From NCBI GenBank assembly GCA_003577105.1, contig QEUQ01000015.1, positions 1-63,301 of the forward strand: a DNA stretch of 63,301 nucleotides. Direction: 5' to 3'. The stretch is from Acidobacteriota bacterium (GTDB lineage: Bacteria > Actinomycetota > Acidimicrobiia > ATN3). Below the pieces are notes generated by a model. That model saw nothing but the letters and a program-made list of their open reading frames with translations, was not told where the DNA came from and did not search any database. Shown here one piece after another: positions 28,680-37,119 of the stretch. Every line of letters begins with the position of its first letter. Positions within the stretch are counted from its first letter, which is position 1. The position numbers were made by a program, and so were the translations under genes.

Positions 28680-30362
28680 GTGAACGAGAACCGTACAAAG
28701 ATCGAAATCGAGCGCGCGCACGAGCTTTCCGGAGGACCGACGTTCTATCCGAGCTGGGCCAGCTTCGCCGAGTTCTTCAAGGACCGGTGCGAGAGTTCGC
28801 GCGATGAGCTTTTCTTGGTGTACCAGGACACTGACGCCGACGAATTCGGGCGACGGGCGTGGACCTATGGGGACTTCGGCGAGGCGGTCTCGAAACTAGC
28901 GAACCACCTGACCACTGAGCTTGATCTGAAGGCTGGCGACCGCGTCGCGACTGCTATGGCCAACGTGGACTCAACGGTCATTGCCTACTTCGCATGTTGG
29001 GTCGCCGGGCTTTGCGCCGTTCCCGTTTCGGTGGCCGAGAGTGCCGAGCGCCAGAGATTCATAATCGAGAACTCCGGCGCGAAGGTGGCACTCGCAATTC
29101 CCGAAAGGTACGACCCGACCGCTGGACTCGGAGCGGACGGTCTTGAGCGGGTGATCACAATTGATGATGCACTTGCGGCGTCGGCAAGTCGCCCGGCAAC
29201 CTATCAAGGACCCTCTGCTCCCCTCGATACTGACGCGTTCATCGTTTACACGAGCGGTACCACAGGCGCTCCAAAGGGCGTTCTGCTGCCGGCGTTCAAC
29301 TTGATCTGTGATGCGGACGCGATCGCCAAATGGGATGGCATCTCCCCGGGCTTCACGACGATGTGCGTCTTGCCTTTGCACCACGTCAACGGCACGATTG
29401 TTACGCACGTCACACCCTTCTACGCGGGCGCCACCAACGTGCTCATTTCGCGTTTTCGCTCTGACCGCTTCTGGCCGATTGTTGCCGAGGAGTCCGTTGA
29501 TGCTGTCTCGGTAGTGCCGACGATCCTGGAGTTTCTCCTAGAGGCAGATCGCAGCGGGGAGTACCCCGCAGACCCGGCAGGTGTCGAGCAACTTCAGTTT
29601 GTTGTGTGCGGTGCCGGCCCGCTACTAGTCGAGACAGCGATGGCGTGGGAGACGCGCTTTGGAATCCCGATTATTCACGGCTACGGCCTCTCGGAGACGA
29701 CTTGCTACAACTGCCATTTGCCCCTCGATCTCGCTGACGATGAGCGCAGGCATTGGTTGGTTGATTACGGTTTTCCCTCTATCGGATGCGCGCTGAGCCA
29801 CCAGGAGATGGCGATTCTCGGCCCTGACGGTTCGGAAGCTGCCGAGGGCGAGCGCGGTGAGATCTGTATCCGAGGCCAGGTAGTCATGAAGGAGTACTAC
29901 AAGAGACCCGACGCCAATGAGGAAGCGTTCACCCACGGTTGGTTTCACTCCGGTGACGAGGGCTTCTATCACTTGGACTCCGATGGTCAAAAGTTCTTCT
30001 TCATTACGGGCCGGCTCAAGGAGTTGATAATCAGGGGCGGGGTGAATCTGAGCCCGCTCGAGATCGATGAAGCCCTGAAATCACATCCCAAAGTTGCTTT
30101 TGGAATGGCAATTCCCTTTGCCAACAAGTGGTACGGCGAAGAGGTCGCTGCATATGTAGTTCCACGCGATGGTGAGGAGCCCACTGATGCCGAGATTCTC
30201 GAGCACTGCCGGACGCACCTAGATCTGAAGTCCCGCCCCAAGGTTGTCGTTTTCGGTACCGAGGTGCCTTACACGACGACCGGTAAACCGAAGCGAATAG
30301 CACTGGCGCAGAAGCTTGCAGATGATCTCTCGCCATACAGAGAGACACAGTTCAAGGAGTGA
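28680..30362 (+). CDS. Acyl-CoA synthetase (AMP-forming), crotonobetaine/carnitine-CoA ligase-like
   Basis: A 560-residue adenylate-forming ligase: P-loop YTSGTTGAPKGVLLPAFN, the motif GYGLSETTCYNC, hinge GDEGFYHLDSDGQ, RLKELIIRGGVNLSP and the C-terminal lysine motif TTTGKPKRIAL. The length and N-terminal region suit CaiC-like or ABC-type organic acid ligases. GTG at 28680 has no clear ribosome site, and the gene is divergent from the SRPBCC-MFS gene with 75 nt between them. AAGGAG just before 30360 serves the next gene one base downstream, so the pair is an operon. The acid activated is unknown, but location next to carriers makes an imported carboxylate or betaine a fair guess. Confidence 0.88.
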   Translation: MNENRTKIEIERAHELSGGPTFYPSWASFAEFFKDRCESSRDELFLVYQDTDADEFGRRAWTYGDFGEAVSKLANHLTTELDLKAGDRVATAMANVDSTVIAYFACWVAGLCAVPVSVAESAERQRFIIENSGAKVALAIPERYDPTAGLGADGLERVITIDDALAASASRPATYQGPSAPLDTDAFIVYTSGTTGAPKGVLLPAFNLICDADAIAKWDGISPGFTTMCVLPLHHVNGTIVTHVTPFYAGATNVLISRFRSDRFWPIVAEESVDAVSVVPTILEFLLEADRSGEYPADPAGVEQLQFVVCGAGPLLVETAMAWETRFGIPIIHGYGLSETTCYNCHLPLDLADDERRHWLVDYGFPSIGCALSHQEMAILGPDGSEAAEGERGEICIRGQVVMKEYYKRPDANEEAFTHGWFHSGDEGFYHLDSDGQKFFFITGRLKELIIRGGVNLSPLEIDEALKSHPKVAFGMAIPFANKWYGEEVAAYVVPRDGEEPTDAEILEHCRTHLDLKSRPKVVVFGTEVPYTTTGKPKRIALAQKLADDLSPYRETQFKE

Positions 30363-30363
30363 G

Positions 30364-31143
30364 ATGGCCGACCTGAATCAGATACTCGATGACCTTGCCG
30401 CAGAGCACGCGGCGCTCGACAGCGTCGTTGCCGAATTGACCGCCGAGCAGTGGGACCTCATGACGCTGGCCGAAGGCTGGAGTATCAAGGATCAGATCTC
30501 ACACATTGCGTTCTTTGACGAGCGTGCTGCCGAAGCCGCTTCGGATGCTTCGGCATTTATGGCAGGCGTTGCAGAAGCGGCGGCTGATCCTGGCGCATAC
30601 ATGGAAGGGGCCCTCGGTCGTGATCGTGAGGGGCCGCCACTCGATTGGTGGCGCGAGGCACGCACTCAGATGATCGAGGTCTTTCGTCCAATGGATGTCA
30701 AGGCGCGCATCCCGTGGTATGGACCGCCCATGAGCACGGCGTCATTTGCCACTGCTCGCCTCATGGAGACGTGGGCGCATGGGCAAGACGTGATTGACGC
30801 GCTCGGTGTATCTCGAGAGCCAACGGACCGTCTTCGCCACATTGCGCATCTCGGTGTGAGGACCCGCAATTTCAGTTTCGTCAATAGGGGACTGCCTGAG
30901 CCCGAGGGGGATGTGCGAGTTGAGCTGCTAGCTCCGTCAGGTGAGGTGTGGGTCTGGGGGGCGGAGCAAGACGCGTCGAGGATTGCCGGCACAGCACTTG
31001 ATTTCTGTCTCGTAGTCGCGCAGCGCCGTCACATTGACGACACTGATCTAGTCGTGGAGGGCGATGCGGCCGGAGAGTGGATGCGGGTAGCTCAGGCCTT
31101 TGCGGGGCCGCCGGGAGCGGGCCGGGAGCCTCAAGAAAAATGA
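30364..31143 (+). CDS. TIGR03084-like metal-binding protein (DinB/maleylpyruvate isomerase superfamily)
   Basis: A 259-residue protein. The N-terminal DinB-like helix bundle shows WDLMTLAEGWSIKDQISHIAFF and later METWAHGQDVIDALG, giving the three-histidine metal site typical of mycothiol-dependent maleylpyruvate isomerase relatives. It then continues with a sterol-carrier-like C-terminal region (VRVELLAPSGEVWVWG). The ATG at 30364 has AAGGAG a few bases before; an earlier in-frame start at 30316 lies inside the ligase gene. TIGR03084 proteins occur widely in Actinomycetota, often beside acyl-CoA enzymes. Thiol-dependent isomerase or transferase chemistry is inferred, not shown. Confidence 0.8.
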   Translation: MADLNQILDDLAAEHAALDSVVAELTAEQWDLMTLAEGWSIKDQISHIAFFDERAAEAASDASAFMAGVAEAAADPGAYMEGALGRDREGPPLDWWREARTQMIEVFRPMDVKARIPWYGPPMSTASFATARLMETWAHGQDVIDALGVSREPTDRLRHIAHLGVRTRNFSFVNRGLPEPEGDVRVELLAPSGEVWVWGAEQDASRIAGTALDFCLVVAQRRHIDDTDLVVEGDAAGEWMRVAQAFAGPPGAGREPQEK

Positions 31144-31178
31144 CCGGGAACTCGGGGGAGAGGTTCGAGTTCCCGGTC
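31142..31178 (+). terminator. Strong hairpin after the TIGR03084-like gene
   Basis: A perfect 13-bp stem (31142-31154 with 31166-31178, arm GACCGGGAACTCG) and an 11-nt loop begin inside the stop codon of the upstream gene. There is no T tract behind it, so it may be a weak intrinsic terminator, a 3' end stabiliser or a bidirectional block. Confidence 0.6.
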
Positions 31179-31505
31179 TAATCCGGCAGCAGATACACGC
31201 TTCGAGTGGCGTCCCCTCCGCTCGAACAAAGGCATCAATGCCTCGTAACCTGCCTACATGCCGCCCATCGCACATACGCTGAGCTGCATGTATTCCGCAT
31301 TGCGCATGAACCGCGTGTCGGAACCGGGCCACTTGGGATATCGTATTTGCAGCGACTTCGTTACGGAGCGTGGCTGTTGGCGGCGACAGGCATGTGGCTG
31401 CCAGAGCATTCCCCCGATTTCATGGCTGTACTGGGGATCAATTGGTGCCGACATTATCTCTGGCGAACCCATCAGTTCTGCTTTGGCGCGTAACGGAAAG
31501 CGCAC
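31179..31505. other. 327-nt gap before the sigma factor gene; no gene seen
   Basis: Short open frames exist on both strands, but none has a ribosome site or recognisable sequence. The only signal I can support is the ECF-type promoter at 31320-31347. A leader of about 150 nt would then precede the sigma factor start. Confidence 0.55.
31320..31347 (+). promoter_or_regulatory. Candidate ECF sigma promoter (GGAACC-N16-CGTATT)
   Basis: GGAACC at 31320-31325, a 16-nt spacer and CGTATT at 31342-31347 match the general extracytoplasmic-function sigma promoter form (GGAAC / CGT). It points at the ECF sigma gene 159 nt downstream, so it is a natural candidate for autoregulation. No experimental data are available. 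Confidence 0.55.
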
Positions 31506-32093
31506 GTGAACGATAGACCTGTAGAGCCAGATTCTGAACTGCGTGACCTTGTCGCCGCGGCTCAGATTGGTGACGGGCAGGCCTTGGCCGCGCTGTATGA
31601 CGCGTTTTCGGACAGGGTTTACCGGTACGCCTTAGTGATACTGCGCGATCACGAGGCCGCCGAAGATGTCACTAGTGACGTCTTTCTGGGGGTGCTTCGT
31701 AACATCGGGTCGTTCCAGTGGCGCCAGGGTTCGACCTTCGAATCGTGGGTCTTCCGGATTGCCCACAACGTGATTGTTGACGAAAAGCGGCGCCTGCTGA
31801 GACGCCCGACAGTTCCGCTCGCGGAGGAGGACGAGATGCGCTTGGTGAGCCCAGCCGACATCGAAGACTCCGTTATTGACGCGGTCGAGCTGCGGGATGC
31901 ATGGCGCAATGTTGCAGGTTTGCCGAAGGGCCAAAGGCGCGTGCTCGAGCTGCGTCTGGTCGCAGGCCTGTCGGCTGAGGAGACCGGAGAGGTGCTCGGA
32001 AAGAGTGCCGGGGCAGTTCGTGTTCTTCAGCATCGTGCCTTGACCACTTTGAGGGAGATGTCCCGGGTGCCACAAGGGGCTGGCGATGAGTGA
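31506..32093 (+). CDS. ECF-type RNA polymerase sigma factor
   Basis: A 195-residue sigma-70 family protein with only regions 2 and 4. Region 2 covers LYDAFSDRVYRYALVILRD, the DEAEDLTQEVF-like segment HEAAEDVTSDVFLGVL and SWVFRIAHNVIVDEKRRL. Region 4 covers LPKGQRRVLELRLVAGLSA with the helix-turn-helix VLGKSAGAVRVLQHRAL. GTG at 31506 follows GGAAAG. It overlaps the next gene by eight bases, the typical layout of an ECF sigma with its membrane regulator. The signal it responds to is unknown. The upstream GGAACC/CGTATT element is probably its own promoter. Confidence 0.93.
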   Translation: MNDRPVEPDSELRDLVAAAQIGDGQALAALYDAFSDRVYRYALVILRDHEAAEDVTSDVFLGVLRNIGSFQWRQGSTFESWVFRIAHNVIVDEKRRLLRRPTVPLAEEDEMRLVSPADIEDSVIDAVELRDAWRNVAGLPKGQRRVLELRLVAGLSAEETGEVLGKSAGAVRVLQHRALTTLREMSRVPQGAGDE

Positions 32094-33111
32094 CGATCTA
32101 GCCCGCCTAGACGCCGAACTCGACGCAATCATCGCGGGCGGCGACGCCCAATCTGATCTAGGCCGGGTGGCCGCAGAGCTGCGCGAGATGGCGCTGGAAT
32201 TAGAGCGCCCTTATGGAGTGCACGCCAGAGCTCTCTTTGCCTACGCGGTGGCGGCGACTTGCGATGGCGAGACCGTCAACGGACATGCATGTACGACGGG
32301 TGGCAACGGTCACAAGAAGGTCGCCGGCGTCGCGGCGCTTACCGATGAAGTCATTGAATTCGAGCCTGCCTCCTCAGGCAGGCTGGGCCGGACCTATCAC
32401 CGGATCGCACGTGTCGCTGCGGCATGTTTCGTGGTCGCTTCGATGTTCACCGGTGTTGCATGGGCGGCAAGCGACGCAGAGCCGGGTTCCCCTCTCTATT
32501 CCCTTCGCGAATTCGGATGGGAGTTGCAGGCTTCGTTTTCAACCCCCGAGGAGAAGGCTCAGCAATATGCGGACCAGGGGGAGACCTTGGTCATCAATGC
32601 TCGCTCGACGGCGGCCGTCTGCAATCCCGACAAGCTCGGTGCCGCAGTCGGAGCCGCACAGCGCCGCATTGACAAGGCACGCGAGCAGAGCGTGAGCCTT
32701 GAGGGTGAGGCCGGGGCAACTGCCAGCGCCAGGCTTCAAGCGCTAGAGGCCGCGCTCGCCGCGACGGGTGCGGAGCAGGCGCGGGCGTGTGGCCTGCAGG
32801 CTGAACCGGTTCCTGCACCGACAGATGCCGAATCCGCTGGAAAGCCTGAAGACGCGGGCAAGCCGTCTGACGTTGGCAAGCCTGAAGACGCGGGCAAGCC
32901 GTCTGACGTTGGCAAGCCTGAAGATGTCGCCCAGCCGGACAACTCCGGAAACGCGGGCGGCAACTCGGGCAACGCCGGCGGTAATTCTGGCGGCAATTCG
33001 GGCAAGTCTGGCGGCAACTCGGGCAAGTCTGGTAGCAGCTCAAGTGGCGGATCGAGCGGCAACTCCGGCAAGTCGGGCGGCAACTCCGGCAACGCCGGCG
33101 GCAAAAAGTAG
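32086..33111 (+). CDS. DUF5667-like membrane protein, probable partner of the ECF sigma
   Basis: A 341-residue protein with an N-terminal cytoplasmic part of about 105 residues, one membrane helix (about 107-127, VAAACFVVASMFTGVAWA), then the DUF5667-type region GSPLYSLREFGWELQASFS with helical EKAQQYADQGETLV. The last 110 residues are low-complexity: GKP-D/S-V/A repeats and then long Gly-Asn-Ser repeats ending GGKK. Its start overlaps the sigma stop by eight bases, suggesting it is the cognate anti-sigma factor or regulator. No zinc-binding anti-sigma motif (HxxxCxxC) is present, so this role is inferred from context only. The tail would be outside the cell. Confidence 0.7.
   Translation: MSDDLARLDAELDAIIAGGDAQSDLGRVAAELREMALELERPYGVHARALFAYAVAATCDGETVNGHACTTGGNGHKKVAGVAALTDEVIEFEPASSGRLGRTYHRIARVAAACFVVASMFTGVAWAASDAEPGSPLYSLREFGWELQASFSTPEEKAQQYADQGETLVINARSTAAVCNPDKLGAAVGAAQRRIDKAREQSVSLEGEAGATASARLQALEAALAATGAEQARACGLQAEPVPAPTDAESAGKPEDAGKPSDVGKPEDAGKPSDVGKPEDVAQPDNSGNAGGNSGNAGGNSGGNSGKSGGNSGKSGSSSSGGSSGNSGKSGGNSGNAGGKK
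32842..32924. repeat. 36-bp tandem repeat in the anti-sigma-like gene
   Basis: Two perfect 36-bp copies (32842-32877 and 32878-32913) and 11 bases of a third encode KPEDAGKPSDVG units. The length is a multiple of three, so copy-number change stays in frame. A degenerate Gly-Asn-Ser repeat follows to about 33105. Confidence 0.95.
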
Positions 33112-33141
33112 GCCAGCTGCTACTCACTAGATTGACGGCGG

Positions 33142-35163
33142 TTAGCCCAGGCTGCCACTCACGACATCTATGAGTTCGCCGATGATCTGGGTCGCGTTGT
33201 AATCGCTTGGCGTGTAGATCCTCGCGACACCCGAGTCTCGAAGTGCTTGGGCATCTTGATCGGGGATGATCCCTCCGACGACTACCGGAATATCTCCGGC
33301 GCCCTCTCTGCTTAGGGCGTCGACTATCTCTGGAATCAGCTCTAGGTGGCTTCCTGAAAGTATCGAGACCCCAACGATGTCTACGTTTTCATCTCTTGCG
33401 GCATGTGCGATTTGGTCGGGTGTGAGTCGAATTCCTTCGTAAACGACTTCGAGGCCCGCATCGCGCGCCCGAAGCGCGATCTGCTCGGCACCGTTGGAGT
33501 GCCCGTCGAGCCCTGGCTTGCCTATTAGCACCTTCACCGGCCGCCCAAGCTTCTCTGCAGCTGCTCGGGCCTTCGAGCGCACGGCCTCAAGCTGTTCTTT
33601 CGAGCCCTCGGCTACGACAGAGCGGCCAAGCCCAGTTGGCGCCCGGTACTCGCCGAAGACCTCTCTCAGCAGTCCGGCCCACTCACCGGTGGTGACACCG
33701 GCGTGTGCTGCCGCAATCGTCGCAGGCATGATGTTCTCGTTAGTCCTTGCGACGCGCTCAAGTTCTTTGAGCGCCGCCGCCACTTCAGATTCATTGCGAT
33801 TGCTTCTAAACGCGTTGAGGCGTTCGATCTGCTCAGCCTCCGCCGATGCCGAGACTGTGAGTATTCCGTCGTCCGCGCCTTCGGTGAGTGGCGACGGCTC
33901 GTGCTCTTCAAAGGCATTTACCCCGACGACGATCTGATCGCCGTCTTCCACCCTGCGCATCCGTCTGGCATTGGACTCGACGAGTTTGGACTTGATGTAT
34001 CCACTCTCGACTGCCGCAACGGCGCCCCCCATCTCTAAGACATTTCCGATCTCGATCCGTGTGGCCTCTGCCAGCTCGGCTACCCGTGACTCAATCACGG
34101 TTGAGCCGTCAAAGATGTCCTCGTTGTCGAGGATGTCGGACTCGAATGCAAGGATTTGCTGGATGCGCAGCGACCATTGCTGGTCCCAAGGGCGCGGGAG
34201 ACCGAGAGCTTCATTCCACGCGGGGAGCTGGATGGCGTTGGCCCGTGCCCGCTTTGAAAGCGTTACTCCGAGGGCCTCGAGCACAATCCTGATGACATTG
34301 TTCTCCGGCTGCTGCTCGGTCAGTCCCAGTGAGTTGACCTGAACCCCATATCTGAACCGTCGCAATTTCGGATCTGCGACGCCGTAACGATCTTGCGCGA
34401 TCTCGTCCCAGAGGGCTGCAAAGGCTCGCATCTTGCAGACTTCTTCGATGAATCGAACCCCGGCATTGACGAAAAAGGAGATTCTGCCCACCACAGCTGG
34501 AATTTCATCCTCTGTCACCTGGCCGGATTCACGGACGGCGTCGAGGATCGCAATTGCCGTCGTAAGCGCGTAAGCGAGTTCCTGCTCTGGAGTAGCGCCA
34601 GCCTCTTGAAGGTGGTACGAACAGACGTTAATCGGATTCCAATTCGGAATGCTGCGAACTGTGTACGTGATCACGTCAGTAGTCAGGCGCACCGAAGCTT
34701 GTGGCGGAAATATGTAGGTTCCGCGCGATAAGTACTCCTTGATGATGTCGTTTTGGGTCGTCCCTCGCAGTATCGACGGATCCACTCCCTGCCGTTCGGC
34801 GGTTGCGACATATAGCGCGAGCAACCAGGGTGCGGTCGCGTTGATGGTCATCGATGTGTTCATCTCGCCGAGGGGGATTGCCTCAAAGAGGCGCTCCATG
34901 TCAGCTATGTCGCAAATCGGAACTCCGACCTTGCCGACCTCGCCGTGAGCCATTGGGTCATCGGAGTCGTATCCAATTTGGGTGGGAAGGTCGAATGCGA
35001 CTGAGAGTCCTGTCTGCCCTTTGGCCAGGTTTTTTCTGTAGAGCTCATTGGAGGCAGCAGCGGATGAATGTCCCGAGTAGGTCCGCATCATCCACGGTCG
35101 GTCTTTGGGGCGTGGACTGCTGGGATCAGTCTTGTCGTACATGGCCTGTATCTTCTCAGTCAT
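33142..35163 (-). CDS. ecm: Ethylmalonyl-CoA mutase (cobalamin-dependent)
   Basis: A 673-residue B12-dependent acyl-CoA mutase. The N-terminus DRPWMMRTYSGHSSA, LAKGQTGLSVAFDLPTQIGYD and the substrate loop around WLLALYVATAERQG follow the ethylmalonyl-CoA mutase/MeaA group rather than methylmalonyl-CoA mutase, and the single chain holds the C-terminal cobalamin domain with the DxHxxG motif (GLDGHSNGAEQIA) and SILSGSH. It converts ethylmalonyl-CoA to methylsuccinyl-CoA. ATG at 35163 is the likely start; GTG at 35199 is an alternative, neither has a good ribosome site. It is divergent from crotonyl-CoA carboxylase/reductase, which makes its substrate, so the assignment is well supported. No cobalamin riboswitch is visible. 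Confidence 0.9.
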   Translation of the reverse strand: MTEKIQAMYDKTDPSSPRPKDRPWMMRTYSGHSSAAASNELYRKNLAKGQTGLSVAFDLPTQIGYDSDDPMAHGEVGKVGVPICDIADMERLFEAIPLGEMNTSMTINATAPWLLALYVATAERQGVDPSILRGTTQNDIIKEYLSRGTYIFPPQASVRLTTDVITYTVRSIPNWNPINVCSYHLQEAGATPEQELAYALTTAIAILDAVRESGQVTEDEIPAVVGRISFFVNAGVRFIEEVCKMRAFAALWDEIAQDRYGVADPKLRRFRYGVQVNSLGLTEQQPENNVIRIVLEALGVTLSKRARANAIQLPAWNEALGLPRPWDQQWSLRIQQILAFESDILDNEDIFDGSTVIESRVAELAEATRIEIGNVLEMGGAVAAVESGYIKSKLVESNARRMRRVEDGDQIVVGVNAFEEHEPSPLTEGADDGILTVSASAEAEQIERLNAFRSNRNESEVAAALKELERVARTNENIMPATIAAAHAGVTTGEWAGLLREVFGEYRAPTGLGRSVVAEGSKEQLEAVRSKARAAAEKLGRPVKVLIGKPGLDGHSNGAEQIALRARDAGLEVVYEGIRLTPDQIAHAARDENVDIVGVSILSGSHLELIPEIVDALSREGAGDIPVVVGGIIPDQDAQALRDSGVARIYTPSDYNATQIIGELIDVVSGSLG

Positions 35164-35216
35164 TGGGGCCCGGCGTGAAACGGAAGTGACCGATCGCACA
35201 TCGGGGAGATTGGCTG

Positions 35217-35244
35217 GGGTGTGTTAGCTTTTCGCATCACACCC
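35217..35244. promoter_or_regulatory. Inverted repeat GGGTGTG-N14-CACACCC between ecm and ccr
   Basis: Perfect 7-bp arms (35217-35223 and 35238-35244) separated by 14 nt lie in the only spacer of the divergent ethylmalonyl-CoA gene pair. Such a site could be an operator for a dimeric regulator controlling both genes. No matching regulator gene is close by. Confidence 0.5.
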
Positions 35245-35323
35245 GATGCACTGGGCCGCCGCGGGGCCAGATGAAGTTCGCGAGGGCAAGTAGATGACTC
35301 TCGCCGTGTGACTTGGAGGACCG

Positions 35324-36664
35324 ATGAAGCAGATAGTCGAGGCGATACTCTCGGGAGAGGCCGGTTCAGAGGATTTCGCCAACTTGGCCCTGCCCGAGTC
35401 GTTTCGAGCCGCACACATTCTGAAAGACGAAGTGGCGATGTTCGACGGCGTGCCATCTGCCGAGAAGGATCCCCGCAAGTCGCTCCATGTTGGAGAGTTT
35501 CCCCTGCCAAAGCTCGGCCCTGACGAGGTCTACGTCGCGGTCATGGCGTCGGCGATCAACTTCAACACCGTGTGGACGTCGATATTCGAGCCGCTGCCTA
35601 CGTTCTTGTTTCTTGAGAGATACGGTCGGCTTTCCGAGGTGACCCGCCAGCATGATCAGCCGTATCACATAGTCGGCTCGGACGCTGCCGGCGTAGTCCT
35701 GCGGGTGGGTGAGGCGGTCAGGCGCTGGAAGCCGGGCGATATCGTCACCGCCCACTGCAACGTCGTTGACCTTCAAGAGCCCGAGGGGCACGAAGATTCA
35801 ATGCTTGACCCCAATCAGCGAATTTGGGGCTTTGAGACCAACTACGGCGGGCTCGCCGAAATTGCGCTGCTCAAAGCCAACGCGCTGATGCCTATGGCCT
35901 CGCACTTGACCTGGGAAGAGGCCGCGTCGCCTGGATTGGTCAATTCGACGAGCTATCGCATGATTGTCGGGCGAAACGCGGCTCCAATGATCCAGGGAGA
36001 CGTCGTGCTCATTTGGGGCGCAGCCGGGGGGCTCGGTGGCTTCGCGTGCCAATACGCTCTCAACGGCGGGGCATTTCCGATCGCGGTGGTCTCGAGTGAA
36101 GAGAAGGCCAAGATCTTGCGATCCATGGGAGTCGAGTGGATCATCGACCGCAAGGCCGAGGGCTTTCAGTTTTGGAATGAAGACGGCACCCCCAACGACA
36201 AGGACTTCCGCCGCATGGGGAAGATCATTCGTGAGATGACCGGTGGTTCGGACCCAGACATCGTCTTCGAGCACACCGGGCGGGAGACCTTCGGAGCGTC
36301 GGTCTTTCTTGCCAAGCGTGGCGGACGTGTTGTGACTTGCGCCTCAACTTCAGGTTTCAGACATGAGTTTGACAACCGCTATCTATGGATGAACCTGAAG
36401 AGCATTGTCGGCTCTCACTTTGCCAACTACGAGGAAGCGTGGCGGGCGAACAAGCTGGTCTCGCTGGGCAAGATCCATCCGATTCTCTCGAAGACCTTCG
36501 CTCTCGATGACGTTGGTCAGGCTGCATACGAGGTTCACAACAACTTGCATGTGGGCAAGCTTGGGGTGCGAGTACTCGCGCCCGAAGACGGACTCGGAGT
36601 GAGGGACCGTGAGTTCCGCGAGCAGGTCGGCGAGGGGAATCTCACGCGCTTTCGCGGCGTTTAG
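35324..36664 (+). CDS. ccr: Crotonyl-CoA carboxylase/reductase
   Basis: The 446-residue protein has the length and sequence of crotonyl-CoA carboxylase/reductase, a zinc-less MDR enzyme that reductively carboxylates crotonyl-CoA with NADPH and CO2 to ethylmalonyl-CoA. Seen are AINFNTVWTSIFEPLPTF, IVGSDAAGVVLRVG, the family-specific RIWGFETNYGGLAEIALLK, the NADPH block IWGAAGGLGGFACQYAL, and TCASTSGFRHEFDNRYLWM. The ATG has TGGAGG before it. An intrinsic terminator sits right behind the stop. Together with the divergent mutase it marks the ethylmalonyl-CoA pathway for acetyl-CoA assimilation or supply of ethylmalonyl units. No other pathway genes (mesaconyl-CoA hydratase, mcl) are identified here. 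Confidence 0.95.
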   Translation: MKQIVEAILSGEAGSEDFANLALPESFRAAHILKDEVAMFDGVPSAEKDPRKSLHVGEFPLPKLGPDEVYVAVMASAINFNTVWTSIFEPLPTFLFLERYGRLSEVTRQHDQPYHIVGSDAAGVVLRVGEAVRRWKPGDIVTAHCNVVDLQEPEGHEDSMLDPNQRIWGFETNYGGLAEIALLKANALMPMASHLTWEEAASPGLVNSTSYRMIVGRNAAPMIQGDVVLIWGAAGGLGGFACQYALNGGAFPIAVVSSEEKAKILRSMGVEWIIDRKAEGFQFWNEDGTPNDKDFRRMGKIIREMTGGSDPDIVFEHTGRETFGASVFLAKRGGRVVTCASTSGFRHEFDNRYLWMNLKSIVGSHFANYEEAWRANKLVSLGKIHPILSKTFALDDVGQAAYEVHNNLHVGKLGVRVLAPEDGLGVRDREFREQVGEGNLTRFRGV

Positions 36665-36694
36665 GGGTGAGCCGACTCACCCGGTTCGGTTTTT
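36665..36694 (+). terminator. Intrinsic terminator of ccr
   Basis: GGGTGAG (36665-36671), loop CCGA and CTCACCC (36676-36682) form a perfect 7-bp stem, and a T tract ends at 36694 after the bases GGTTCGG. The stem starts one base after the ccr stop. Confidence 0.75.
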
Positions 36695-36717
36695 AGCAAG
36701 AGGACTTGGAGGCAAAC

Positions 36718-37119
36718 ATGGCGGAAGCACTGCCAGAACAAGCAAGGGCGCTGATCGACGGAAAGAACTTCGCTCACTTGGCGACTTTGTCAGGAAAGGG
36801 AGCGCCCCAGGTGACTCCTGTGTGGATTACCCGCGACGGTGACACCGTGATCGTCAACACGGCCGAAGGCCGCGTCAAGACAGAGAACATGCGCCGTGAT
36901 GCCCGAGTTGCGATTTCAATCACAGATACGGAGAACCCGTATGTCTGGGTCGCGATTCAAGGCAGGGTTGAGGACATGACTCACGAAGGCGCCGACGATG
37001 AGATCGACGCTCTCGCGAAGAAGTATCTGGGCCAAGATACCTATCCGTTTCGTGCGCCCGATGAGGTTCGCGTATCAGTACGAATCGCACCCGAGAAGGT
37101 CGGCTTGCCTGCACGTTGA
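36718..37119 (+). CDS. PPOX-class F420-dependent oxidoreductase family protein
   Basis: A 133-residue split-barrel protein of the pyridoxamine-phosphate-oxidase-like class. It shows FAHLATLSGKGAPQVTPVWI for the first strands, VNTAEGRVKTENMRRDARVAISI for the phosphate-binding loop, and RVSVRIAPEKV at the end. Actinobacterial proteins of this pattern usually bind F420 and reduce small substrates. ATG 36718 has TGGAGG upstream and replaces an earlier in-frame ATG at 36706. The stop overlaps the next start by four bases (TTGA), so the lipoprotein gene is coupled. The substrate is unknown. Confidence 0.87.
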   Translation: MAEALPEQARALIDGKNFAHLATLSGKGAPQVTPVWITRDGDTVIVNTAEGRVKTENMRRDARVAISITDTENPYVWVAIQGRVEDMTHEGADDEIDALAKKYLGQDTYPFRAPDEVRVSVRIAPEKVGLPAR

